From contig NC_092091.1 in the NCBI RefSeq assembly GCF_045679555.1, positions 94,699,757 to 94,763,756 on the forward strand: a stretch of DNA of 64,000 nt, in the 5' to 3' direction. The notes under the pieces are model-generated. The model was not told the DNA's origin and made no database searches. It saw nothing but the letters and a program-made list of their open reading frames with translations. Of the stretch, positions 22,261 through 34,300 are shown one piece after another. Both the position numbers and the translations under genes were made by a program. Position 1 is the stretch's first letter. Each line of letters opens with the position of its first letter. The stretch comes from Salvelinus alpinus (lineage: Eukaryota > Chordata > Actinopteri > Salmoniformes > Salmonidae).

Positions 22261-25200
22261 CTGAAATCAATCAATCAGAACATCAATACATCAACCAATC
22301 AATACATCAACCAATACATCAACCAATACATCAATCAATACATCAACCAAAACATCAATCAATACATCAATCAACCAACCAATACATCAATCACCCAATA
22401 CATCAATCAATACATCAGTCAACCAACCAATACATCAATCAACCAATACATCACCCAATAAATCAACCAACCAATCAATACATCAACCAATACATCACCC
22501 AATACATCAACTAACCAATCAATACATCACCCAATACATCACCCAATACCTCAAATAACCAATACATCAATCAATCAGTCAAGACATCAACCAACCAACA
22601 CATCAATCAAGCAACCAATACACCAATCAATACATCAATCAACTAAACCATCAACCAATACATCAATCAATACATCACCCAATACATCAACCAACCAATA
22701 CATCAATCAACCAATACATCAACCAACCAATCAACCAACACTTCAACCAACCAACCAATTCATCAACCAACCAACACATCAACCAACCAACCAATACATC
22801 AATCAACCAATACATCAACCAACCAATCACCAACACATCAATCAACCAATACATCAACCAACCAATACATCAACCAACCAACACATCAACCAACCAACCA
22901 ATACATCCATCAACCAACCAACACATCAATCAACCAATACATCAACCAATCAACACACCAACCAACCAATACATCAATCAACCAATACATCACCCAATAC
23001 ATCAACCAACCAATCAATACATCAACCAATACATCACCCAATACATCAACCAACCAATCAATACATCACCCAATACATCACCCAATACATCAATCAACCA
23101 ACCAACCAATACATCAATCAACCAACCAACACATCAATCAACCAATACATCAACCAACCAACACATCAACCAATACATCAATCAATACATCACCCAATAC
23201 ATCAACCAACCAATACATCAATCACCCAATACATCAACCAACCAATACATCAATCAACCAATACATCAACCAACTAACCAATACATCAATCAACCAATTC
23301 ATCAACCAACCAATCACCAACACATCACTCAACCAATACATCAATCAACCAATACATCAATCAACCAATACATCAACCAACCAATCACCAAAACATCACT
23401 CAAACCATACATCAATCAACCAACACATCAACCAATCAACCAATACATCAATCAACCAACACATCAACCAACCAACCAATACATCAATCAACCAATACAT
23501 CAACCAACCAATACATCAATCAACCAATACATCAACCAACCAACACATCAATCAACCAACTAATACATCAACAAACCAACCAATACATCAACCAACCAAC
23601 ACATCAATCAACCAACTAACACATCAACAAACCAACCAATACATCAACCAACCAACACATCATCCAACCTACCAATACATCCATCAACCAACCAACACAT
23701 CAATCAACCAATACATCAACCAATCAACACACCAACCAACCAATACATCAACCAATCAACACACCAACCAACCAATACATCAATAAACCAATACATCAAT
23801 CAACCAACCAAAACATCAATCAACCAACCAATACATCAACCAACCAATACATCAACCAACCAAAACATCAACCAACCAATACATCAACCAACCAAAACAT
23901 CAACAAACCAATACATCAATCAGCTAATTCATCACTCAACCAATACTTCAAACAATACATTAATCAATACATCAATTAATAAATACATCAACCAATGCAT
24001 CAATCAATACAATAACCAATACATCAACCAACCAATACATCAATCAACCAACCAATACATCAACCAATACAATAATCAATACATCAATTAATAAATACAT
24101 CAACCAATGCATCAATCAATACAATAACCAATACATCAACCAACCAATACATCAACCAATACATCAATCAACCAACCAATACATCAACCAATACAATAAC
24201 CAATACATCAACCAATGCATCAACCAACCAAAACATCAACCAACCAATACATCAACCAACCAAAACATCAACCAACCAAAACATCAACCAACCAATACAT
24301 CAACCAACCAATACATCAACCAACCAACCAATACATCAACCAACCAATACATCAACCAATACATCAATCAACCAACCAATACATCAACCAATACAATAAC
24401 CAATACATCAACCAATGCATCAACCAACCAAAACATCAACCAACCAATACATCAACCAACCAAAACATCAACCAACCAAAACATCAACCAACCAATACAT
24501 CAACCAACCAACCAATACATCAACCAACCAATACATCAACCAATACATCAATCAACCAACCAATACAATAACCAATACATCAACCAAAACATCAACCAAC
24601 CAAAACATCAACCAACCAAAACATCAACCAACCAATACATCAACCAACCAACCAATACATCAACCAACCAATACATCAACCAATACATCAATCAACCAAC
24701 CAATACAATAACCAATACATCAACCAAAACATCAACCAACCAAAACATCAACCAACCAAAACATCAACCAACCAATACATCAACCAATACATCAACCAAT
24801 ACATCAACCAATCCATCCATCAATCAACCAACCAATACATCAACCAATACATCAATCAACCAACCAATACATCAACCAATACATCAGTAAAGGATGCTGG
24901 GTAGTGTAGTGGTATAATAGTAGAGGATGCTGGGTAGTGGTATAGCGGTAGAGGATGCTGGGTAGTGTAGTGGTATAGCAGTAGAGGATTGTGGGTAGTG
25001 TAGTGGTATAGCAGTAGAGGATGCTGGGTAGTGTAGTGGTATAGCAGTAGAGGATGCTGGGTAGTGTAGTGGTAGAGGATGCTGGGTAGTGTAGTGGTAT
25101 AGCAGTAGAGGATGCTGGATAGTGTAGTGGAGGATGCTGGGTAGTTTAGTGGTATAATAGTAGAAGATGCTAGGTAGTGTAGTGGTATAGCAGTAGAGGA

Positions 25201-25781
25201 TGCTGGGTAGTGTAGTGGTAGAGGATGCTGGGTAGTGTAGTGGTATAGCAGTAGAGGATGCTGGGTAGTGTAGTGGTAGAGGATGCTGGGTAGTGTAGTG
25301 GTATAGCGGTAGAGGATGCTGGGTAGTGTAGTGGTATAGCAGTAGAGGATGCTGGGTAGTGTAGTGGTAGAGGATGCTGGTAGTGTAGTGGTACAGCAGT
25401 AGAGGATGCTGGGTAGTGTAGTGGTATAGCGGTAGAGGGTGCTGGGTAGTGTAGTGGAGGATGCTATGTAGTGTAGCTCTACATTAACCAGTATGTATGA
25501 GTGGAGGGTGATGGGTAGTGTAGTTCTATCTTAACCAGTATGTATGGGTGGAGGATGCGGGGTAGTGTAGTGGTAGAGCAGTAAAGGATGCTGGGTAGTG
25601 TAGTTCTACCGTAACCAGGCTGTATGAGTGGAGGATGCTGGGTAGTGTAGTTCTACCTTAACCAGGATGTATGAGTGGAGGATCATGAGGTTGGTGTTCA
25701 TCTCAGCAGGGATTCTGATCTTCTGTGTCTGCAGCTCAGTGTACATACTGAACAGCACGTCATGGGCATTACGGTAGTTCC
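22179..25781 (-). CDS. wdr19: WD repeat-containing protein 19 (IFT144), two internal exons
   Basis: Exon 25781-25657 (125 nt, phase 1 to 0) encodes [19 protein letters not shown] then [20 protein letters not shown] and VK. Exon 22260-22179 (82 nt, phase 0 to 1) encodes [18 protein letters not shown] then SNNVSKFPS. Joined, they reproduce, from memory of the family, the C-terminal helical (TPR-like) part of WDR19/IFT144, the intraflagellar-transport A subunit needed for retrograde ciliary transport. Borders are good: CAG|GG and AAG|GTAGAA, then TTTCAG|ATC and CCC|GTGAGT. The intron of about 3.4 kb is almost all satellite DNA. Neither the preceding exons nor the following exon (the codon after FPS should be His) was found in the window. 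It may be a gene running through large introns or a fragment copied with the mucin block. Confidence 0.82.
22262..24888. repeat. CATCAACCAA(TA) simple-sequence satellite, 2.6 kb
   Basis: Interrupted array of CAAC, CAAT and ACATCAA words with local higher-order copies (for example 24215-24410, 24410-24580 and 24580-24740 share the same order). It fills most of the wdr19 intron. No coding feature seen. Confidence 0.95.
24889..25655. repeat. GGATGCTGGGTAGTGTAGTGG minisatellite seeded from a wdr19 donor
   Basis: About 20 imperfect copies of a unit of 20-40 bp. The right-hand copies (25485-25655) also include TTAACCAGTATGTATGAGTG, which resembles the end of the adjacent wdr19 exon plus its donor. 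The array probably grew from this exon/intron border. Confidence 0.9.
25657..25781 (-). CDS. wdr19: wdr19 upstream exon (125 nt)
   Basis: Encodes the segment from [16 protein letters not shown] to [11 protein letters not shown]. The acceptor is GTGTGTTCCAG and the donor is AAG|GTAGAAC. The donor lacks the consensus A-A-G-T run and is weaker than the mucin donors. Confidence 0.82.
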
Positions 25782-25903
25782 CTGGAACACACATGCACAC
25801 AAACACATCCTTTAGGATACGTACATGACTGTGTGTATATATGAGTGCGTGTATATGAGTGTGTGTATATATGAGTGTGTGTATATATATGAGTGTGTGT
25901 ATA

Positions 25904-27509
<1,606 letters not shown>

Positions 27510-27511
27510 TA

Positions 27512-27890
27512 TATGAGTGTATATGAGTGTGTGTATATGAGTGTGTGTATATATGAGTGTGTGTATATGAGTGTGTGTGTATATGAGTGTGTGTATATAT
27601 GAGTGTGTGTATATATGAGTGTGTGTGTATATGAGTGTGTGATAAATACACCATGACAGCGCAATACACAAGGGGTGGAACAGTGGCAAAGGTACCCACA
27701 GGACAAACAGAATAATATTAGTCTGAGGAGAGATTAAATAGCATTAATACAACAAAAATAATTCTAAACACACCTTTAGTTTACAAAGTTAAACAGATGT
27801 ATATGAGTGTGTGTATATATATGAGTGTATACATATGACTGTGTGTATATGAGTGTGTGTGTATATGAGTGTGTGTATATGAGTGTGTGT
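27512..27890. repeat. TATATGAGTGTGTG microsatellite cluster
   Basis: Interrupted arrays of TATATGAGTGTGTG before the Tc1 element (25830-25903) and after it (27510-27640, 27797-27894), split by the transposon and by about 150 bp of ordinary sequence. Confidence 0.92.
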
Positions 27891-27894
27891 GTAT

Positions 27895-28722
27895 TGTCAT
27901 GACGTTGGCCTGGGGGTAGGTTTATGACAGTCATAAATACCTCTTTCCCCCCCCCCCCCCCCCGTTCCTCTTCCCTACTGATGTGACATAAGAAAACCCC
28001 TTGGTTAACATAGAGATTCTGGGAACATCAGAAGTTGGGGGGAAATGAACTATATTCTGGTAATCCGACCAACTGAACATATGCGGTGGTACTTAAGGTA
28101 TATTATGTCAGTTCGGTTGCCCTCTGACACATTCTCATCAATGATAGAATGACATAAACTCTACTGTGGAAAGTCTAAACGTCAGAGGTATCGGATTCAC
28201 ATGGAATTGTTGTTTAATTCAAATGCTTGAATATGAAATTATTTGTGAAGAGATGAAATTTAATTTTAGCTTCCAAATGAGAGATTTGGGTTTTCATAAG
28301 TTTGGGCCTCTGCTCAACCAGTGGCCCGCCCCTGTGAAGAGACATGGGTTACAAACTTTTCAGCCACACCCCTCTCCCTCCACTATATAAAGCCATTGAC
28401 AAAAAATATAACTTTCTGTTCCGGGTACATTAGGATGACGATCCGATGTCAGAATGGTTCAGATAATAACAAGAATTTACAACTTTCAGATGAGACTGAA
28501 GTAAGATGACGATTAATGTTGACTGCTATTGATGTAAAATATTACTAAATCTTTAAGAGTTTATTCGGAAGATAACAGCTCTATAAATATTATTTCGTGG
28601 TGTCCCTCTCTAGTTAATTACATTTACATGATTAGTTCAATCAGGTAATATTAATTACGGAGAAATTATTTTATAGAATAGCATGTCATAGCAATTAATC
28701 TGGCATAGCCAAAGACACGACA
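27895..28722 (+). mobile_element. Solo LTR of a retrotransposon
   Basis: 828-bp element starting TGTCATGACG and ending ACACGACA, flanked on both sides by GTAT (27891-27894 and 28723-28726). It has a 15-base C run near 27950 and a TATA-like CTATATAAAGCC near 28383. There are no gag or pol sequences, so it is most simply a solo LTR. I recognise the type as a common salmonid LTR but cannot name the family. Confidence 0.85.
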
Positions 28723-28782
28723 GTATATATGAGTGTGTGGATATAATATGTGTGTATACATATGACTGTGTGTTTGTGTAGT

Positions 28783-28950
28783 ACAGTAACAGTCAAAAGT
28801 TTGGACACACCTACTCATTCCAGGGTTTTTCTTTATTTTTTACTATTTTCTACATTGTAGAATAATAGTGAAGACATCAAAACTATGAAATAACACATAT
28901 GGAATCATGCATTTACCAATAAAGTGTTAAACAATTCAAGAAATTGTCAA
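28783..28950 (+). mobile_element. Truncated Tc1 left inverted repeat
   Basis: Contains AGTCAAAAGTTTGGACACAC, TACATTGTAGAATAATAGTG and AAGACATCAAAACTATG, the terminal repeat of a common salmonid Tc1 family. The element stops near 28950 and no transposase follows. Confidence 0.8.
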
Positions 28951-28954
28951 TATT

Positions 28955-29350
28955 CTCTAGTGTAGTCTAGGGGTGAGTCTCAATAGTCTGGTTTAGTCTA
29001 GGGGTGAGTCTCAATAGTCTGGTTTAGTCAGTCTAGGGGTGAGTCTCAACAGTCTGGTTTAGTCTAGGGGTGAGTCTCAGTCTGGCTTAGTCTAGGGGTG
29101 AGTCTCAATAGTCTCTAGTTTAGTCTAGGGGTGAGTCCTAATAGTCTCTAGTGTAGTAAAGGGGTGAGTCTCAATATTCTCTAGTGTAGTCTAGGGGTGA
29201 GTCTCAATAGTATCTAGTGTAGTCTAGGAGTGAGTCTCAATAGTCTGGTTTAGTCTAGGGGTGAGTCTCAAATGTAGTCTAGGGGTGAGTCTCAATAGTC
29301 TGGTTTAGTCTAGGGGTTAGTCTCAGTAGTTTCTACTGTAGTGTAGGGAA
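28955..29350. repeat. 29-35-bp minisatellite, inverted relative to 473-1145
   Basis: About 12 copies of GTCTAGGGGTGAGTCTCAAT with AGTCTGGTTTA. It is the reverse complement of the CACCCCTAGA / CTATTGAGAC unit type found at 473-1145 and 29490-29620. Confidence 0.88.
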
Positions 29351-29477
29351 TTCTCATTAGTATGTTGTCTGTTATACTAATGCTGCCACTAGATTTGGGT
29401 CAGATGGACCTGTTAGTGAGCATTTTAATTTGGCAGTCTAGTTCGACAATTGAGATGCACCGCTAGGAGGAAACAAA

Positions 29478-29625
29478 ACTAGACTATTGAGATGTGTTCT
29501 AGAAGGATATTAGACTAGATTATTGAGATGTACCCCTAGAAGGATATTAGATCACACTATTGAGATGTACCCCTAGAAGGATATTAGATCACACTATTGA
29601 GACTCACCCCTAGAATGATTTTGAG
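29478..29625. repeat. 35-bp minisatellite (short paralogue of 473-1145)
   Basis: Four copies of the CCCCTAGAAGGATATTAGA unit, against about 19 in the gene 1 block. Confidence 0.9.
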
Positions 29626-29629
29626 AGGT

Positions 29630-30475
29630 CATTACATGCGACCCAAAGTGTCATTATATTCCAACAGTAATGAAAAAAATGACAAATCTATATTCTACGA
29701 GTGTTACATAATATATTAGATTTAATGATTACAAGACAAGTACAAACCAGCCGAGGCTCTACAACAGTTTTAAAACATTGTAGTGGTCCACATTAGTCCC
29801 TCAGACACTTTGACACTTCAGTGATATGCCCAAAATAACACATTTAAATGTAAATATAGTTACAGCAGTTAATAATTAGAGGGAACTATGATCAAATAAA
29901 AACATAAAACAATTAAAAATAAATAAATTGTTCAATAGGAAAGTTTATTTTAGTTATTTTCAGTAGAAACATTTTGACGGATAAATTGTGTGGAAGTGTG
30001 AATACCTCATGAATTGATGTCTGTGAGAGGTTAAGTGTTAAATAATAGTAACGTGTAAGATAAGGGCCTAGCTTCCATCAAATCAGCTGTTTACCAGCGA
30101 TAGCCGACAGCTGGTGTTCCATCAAATCAGCTGTTTACCAGCGACAGCCGACAGCTGGTGTTTTGGCAGTGTCAGAGGTGTAGCTGAATCTTAATCAGCT
30201 GTCAAATCGGTAAGCACGAAAAGTACACCGAACCTTCTCGGGTTACAAGTTCAGAACGAGTGTGTTGGTTATATAGAAAATATTGACGCTCAATTTGGGA
30301 AAAATCATTATAACCTAATCGAGGTGTAGATTACATCTCACATTCCAGTGTTCGAACCAAGGCTACATGGGATTTCTGTTAATGTACCTTCCTGCAGCCA
30401 AGGTATATTTGACAGCTCTTTATTTTTTTTAAATTTAAGTCAGTTAATAAGAACAAATTATTTTTTTCGATGACA
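29630..30475. other. 3' flank of mucin gene 2, paralogous to 1140-1930
   Basis: Collinear with 1140-1930, including a two-copy version (30075-30165) of the 44-bp minisatellite. No gene was recognised. Confidence 0.6.
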
Positions 30476-30477
30476 GC

Positions 30478-30600
30478 TTAGGAACAGTGGACAGCCTAGG
30501 AACAGTGGACAGCCTAGGAACAGTGGACAGCCTAGGAACAGTGGACAGCCTAGGAACAGTGGACAGCCTAGGAACAGTGGACAGCCTAGGAACAGCATTA
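30478..30600. repeat. 18-bp tandem repeat GGAACAGTGGACAGCCTA
   Basis: About seven perfect copies, expanded from an inverted SINE tail. Because 18 is divisible by three, a short DSLGTV-repeat ORF appears, and it is not a gene. Confidence 0.93.
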
Positions 30601-30616
30601 GAGCTGTCAATTTGGG

Positions 30617-30855
30617 GTGAGGAGGCAGGTAGCCTAGTGGTTAGAGTGTATAGGCGGCAGGTAGCCTAGTGGTTAGAGTGTAGAGGAGGCAGGTAGCCTA
30701 GTGGTTAGAGTGTAGAGGAGGCAGGTAGCCTAGTGGTTAGAGCGTTGGACTAGTAACCGAAAGGTTGCAAGATCGAATCCCCCGAGCTGACGAGGTAAAA
30801 TTCTGTCGTTCTGCCCCTGAACAAGGCAGTTAACCCACTGTTCCTAGGCTGTCTT
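30617..30855 (+). mobile_element. HpaI-type SINE with four tandem heads
   Basis: Paralogue of 2045-2294, with the head segment GGCAGGTAGCCTAGTGGTTA repeated four times and HpaI site GTTAAC present. Its tail is replaced by a poly-T run at about 30850. Confidence 0.88.
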
Positions 30856-31205
30856 TTTTTTTTTGTCAAGTTTATATTTTGGGTTTTGATGGGTTACGAC
30901 AGTTGAGCTAAACTCATGAGGTTAATTATATAATTATATAAGAATATGTTATATTCTTCAAGAATCAATGGGTAGATATAATTCATTTATAAGTCAAAAA
31001 ATAGGTGTAGCAACTAAGGATTCTAGCTTTAAGGCTGTAACTATGAGAGCTGGGAAACCGTTAATTGGTTAAACCAATGCCACAGCAGCTATGCCCCAGG
31101 CTATTAGCTAGCTGGCCTAGCAGCTAGCAGAGCCACAGCAGCTATGCCCCAGGCTATTAGCTAGCCTAGCAGCTAGCAGAGCCACAGCAGCTATGCCCCA
31201 GGCTA

Positions 31206-31309
31206 TTAGCTAGCCAGCAGCTGTACCATTAACAGAGCCAAACTGAGAGGCAAGGCAGCCTGAGAGAAGGCAGTGGGTCGGGGAGCACTTCCTGATGTGG
31301 TTGATGACC
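31206..31309 (-). CDS. Mucin gene 2 last exon: GPI-anchor signal
   Basis: Identical in design to 2729-2832: acceptor CTTTTTCAG, a Ser/Thr linker, hydrophobic end [17 protein letters not shown], and stop at 31208-31206. Confidence 0.8.
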
Positions 31310-34300
31310 CTGAAAAAGTAGGAAAAACAGAGATATTGTTCAGTAAATTACAAAAGGGGATTGTCTTTTCATGTTTCTGTTCAAATGTTGACTTTGCTCT
31401 TATAGATGTGTACGGTGACAGTGAAACAGGGGCGGACTGGGACCAGAAATTGGCCCTGGCATTTTGAACATATTGGCTCATTTCCCCCCAAATTATTAGC
31501 CAGATAATTATAATTTTTACCCCCAGAAAAACACTGGGCTGAAAATGGACCAGCCCATCTGGGCATTTGCCCAAAATGCCAGATGGCCAGTCCGCACCTG
31601 GAGATGAATACTTACCAGCACTGATGCTTCCTGGTATCAAGCTCAGGGAGGTGAAACTGCTGGTGAGAAGTGCTGGTACGCTGCTTGAGCTGGGAACCGA
31701 AGACTGCTTGTCGAACACGACGATCATGTCGGTAACTACAGATCCACTCCTACTCAGGAGAAGGAGAGAAAATGGACAACCCTCAGAAATCATTATCATC
31801 ATCAGCATTGTCAAATAACAGAAGGTAGAACAGAAACCTAGTCAACCAGTAATGAGAATTCATACACTTACCGAAACGATCTGACAATGGAACGACGGAA
31901 GCCTGGGGTTTTAGCAAAAGCCTTGTTCACCTGCGTTGAAAGATTTAACATAGGATTATCAAAGGTTACATGAAAACAGGGCCCTTGACGGCATTAATAG
32001 AAGCTTTGGATTTAATTGTCTTTCATAGTAAACAGACCTCTCGATAGTACCAATTGACTTTGTTCATTTGAATACATATTGTTGACATTGTTATATGTTG
32101 TTTGTAACAATATAGTCTACAAGTACATCAACATTTCCAGAGTATGGCTCACTGATGATAGGGTTTTACAGGAGGCATGTACAGGCTCACTGATGATAGG
32201 GTTTTACAGGAGGCATGTACAGGCTCACTGATGATAGGGTTTTACAGGAGACATGTACAGGCTCACTGATGATAGGGTTTTACAGGAGGCATGTATGGCT
32301 CACTGATGATAGGATTTTACAGGAGGCATGTACAGGCTCACTGATGATAGGGTTTTACAAGAGGCATGTATGGCTCACTGATGATAGGGTTTTACAGGAG
32401 GCATGTACAGGATCACTGATGATAGGGTTTTACAGGAGGCATGTACAGGATCACTGATGATAGGGTTTTACAGGAGGCATGTAAAGGCTCACTGATGATA
32501 GGGTTTTACAGGAGGCATGTACAGGCTCACTGATGATAGGGTTTTACAGGAGGCATGTATGGCTCACTGATGATAGGGTTTTACAGGAGGCATGTATGGC
32601 TCACTGATGATAGGGTTTTACAGGAGGCATGTACAGGCTCACTGATGATAGGGTTTTACAGGAGGCATGTACAGGCTCACTGATGATAGGGTTTTACAGG
32701 AGGCATGTACAGGCTCACTAATGATAGGGTTTTACAGGAGGCATGTACAGGCTCACTGATGATAGGGTTTTACAGGAGGCATGTACAGGCTCACTGATGA
32801 TAGGGTTTTACAGGAGGCATGTACAGGCTCACTAATGATAGGGTTTTACAGGAGGCATGTACAGGCTCACTGATGATAGGGTTTTACAGGAGGCATGTAC
32901 AGGCTCACTGATGATAGGGTTTTACAGGAGGCATGTACAGGCTCACTGATGATAGGGTTTTACAGGAGGCATGTATGGCTCACTGATGATAGGATTTTAC
33001 AGGAGGCATGTACAGGCTCACTGATGATAGGGTTTTACAGGAGGCATGTATGGCTCACTGATGATAGGGTTTTACAGGAGGCATGTACAGGATCACTGAT
33101 GATAGGGTTTTACAGGAGGCTTGTACAGGCTCGCTGATGATAGGGTTTTACAGGAGGCATGTACAGGCTCACTGATGATAGGGTTTTACAGGAGGCATGT
33201 ACAGGCTCAATGATGATAGGGTTTTACAGGAGGCATGTACAGGCTCCCTGATGATAGGGTTTTACAGGAGGCATGTACAGGCTCACTGATGATAGGGTTT
33301 TACAGGAGGCATGTACAGGCTCACTGATGATAGGGTTTTACAGGAGGCATGTACAGGTCTAAAAGGGACAATTACATTTATTTATTAAGCCTTTATTTAA
33401 CTAGGCAAGTCAGCTAAGATCAAATTCTTATTTACAATGACGGCCTACCCCCTCGGCCAAACCCTAACCAGGACGACGCTGGGCCAATTGTGCACTGCCC
33501 TATGGGACTCCCAATCACGGCCGGTTGTGATACAGCCTGGAATCGAACCAGGGTCTGTAGTGGCGCCTCTAGCACTGAGATGCAGTGCCTTAGACCGCTG
33601 TGATACAGCCTGGAATCGAACCAGGGTCTGTAGTGACGCCTCTAGCACTGAGATGCAGTGCCTTAGACCGCTGTGATACAGCCTGGAATTGAACCAGGGT
33701 CTGTAGTGACACCTCTAGCACTGAGATGCAGCTGGCATGGAATCGCCTAGATACTTACCTCAGAGGTCACTTTGGCAGCCAGATTCTTGAACTCTGAAGA
33801 GGACGAGTTGGAAAGATCTGAGTTGAACGTCTGGTCGAGACTGAACTGAAGACTCATTGCTCCTTCACTAGAAGATGGAGGGTCAGGTGATGCGACAGCA
33901 GCGGAAGTGGTTGCTGCTGCAGGAGTGGTGGTGTTGACAGCTGCTGCAGGAGGGGTGGTGGTGACAGCTGATGACTTTGCTCTTATAGATGTGTACGGTG
34001 ACAGTGAAACAGGGGCGGACTGGGACCAGAAATTGGCCCTGGCATTTTGAACATATTGGCTCATTTCCCCCCAAATTATTAGCCAGATAATTATAATTTT
34101 TACCCCCAGAAAAACACTGGGCTGAAAATGGACCAGCCCATCTGGGCATTTGCCCAAAATGCCAGATGGCCAGTCCGCACCTGGAGATGAATACTTACCA
34201 GCACTGATGCTTCCTGGTATCAAGCTCAGGGAGGTGAAACTGCTGGTGAGAAGTGCTGGTACGCTGCTTGAGCTGGGAACCGAAGACTGCTTGTCGAACA

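Noticed and set aside
28166..28509. Small plus-strand ORFs near 28.2-28.5 kb
   Set aside because: They lie inside the solo LTR, and no gag or pol motif is visible.
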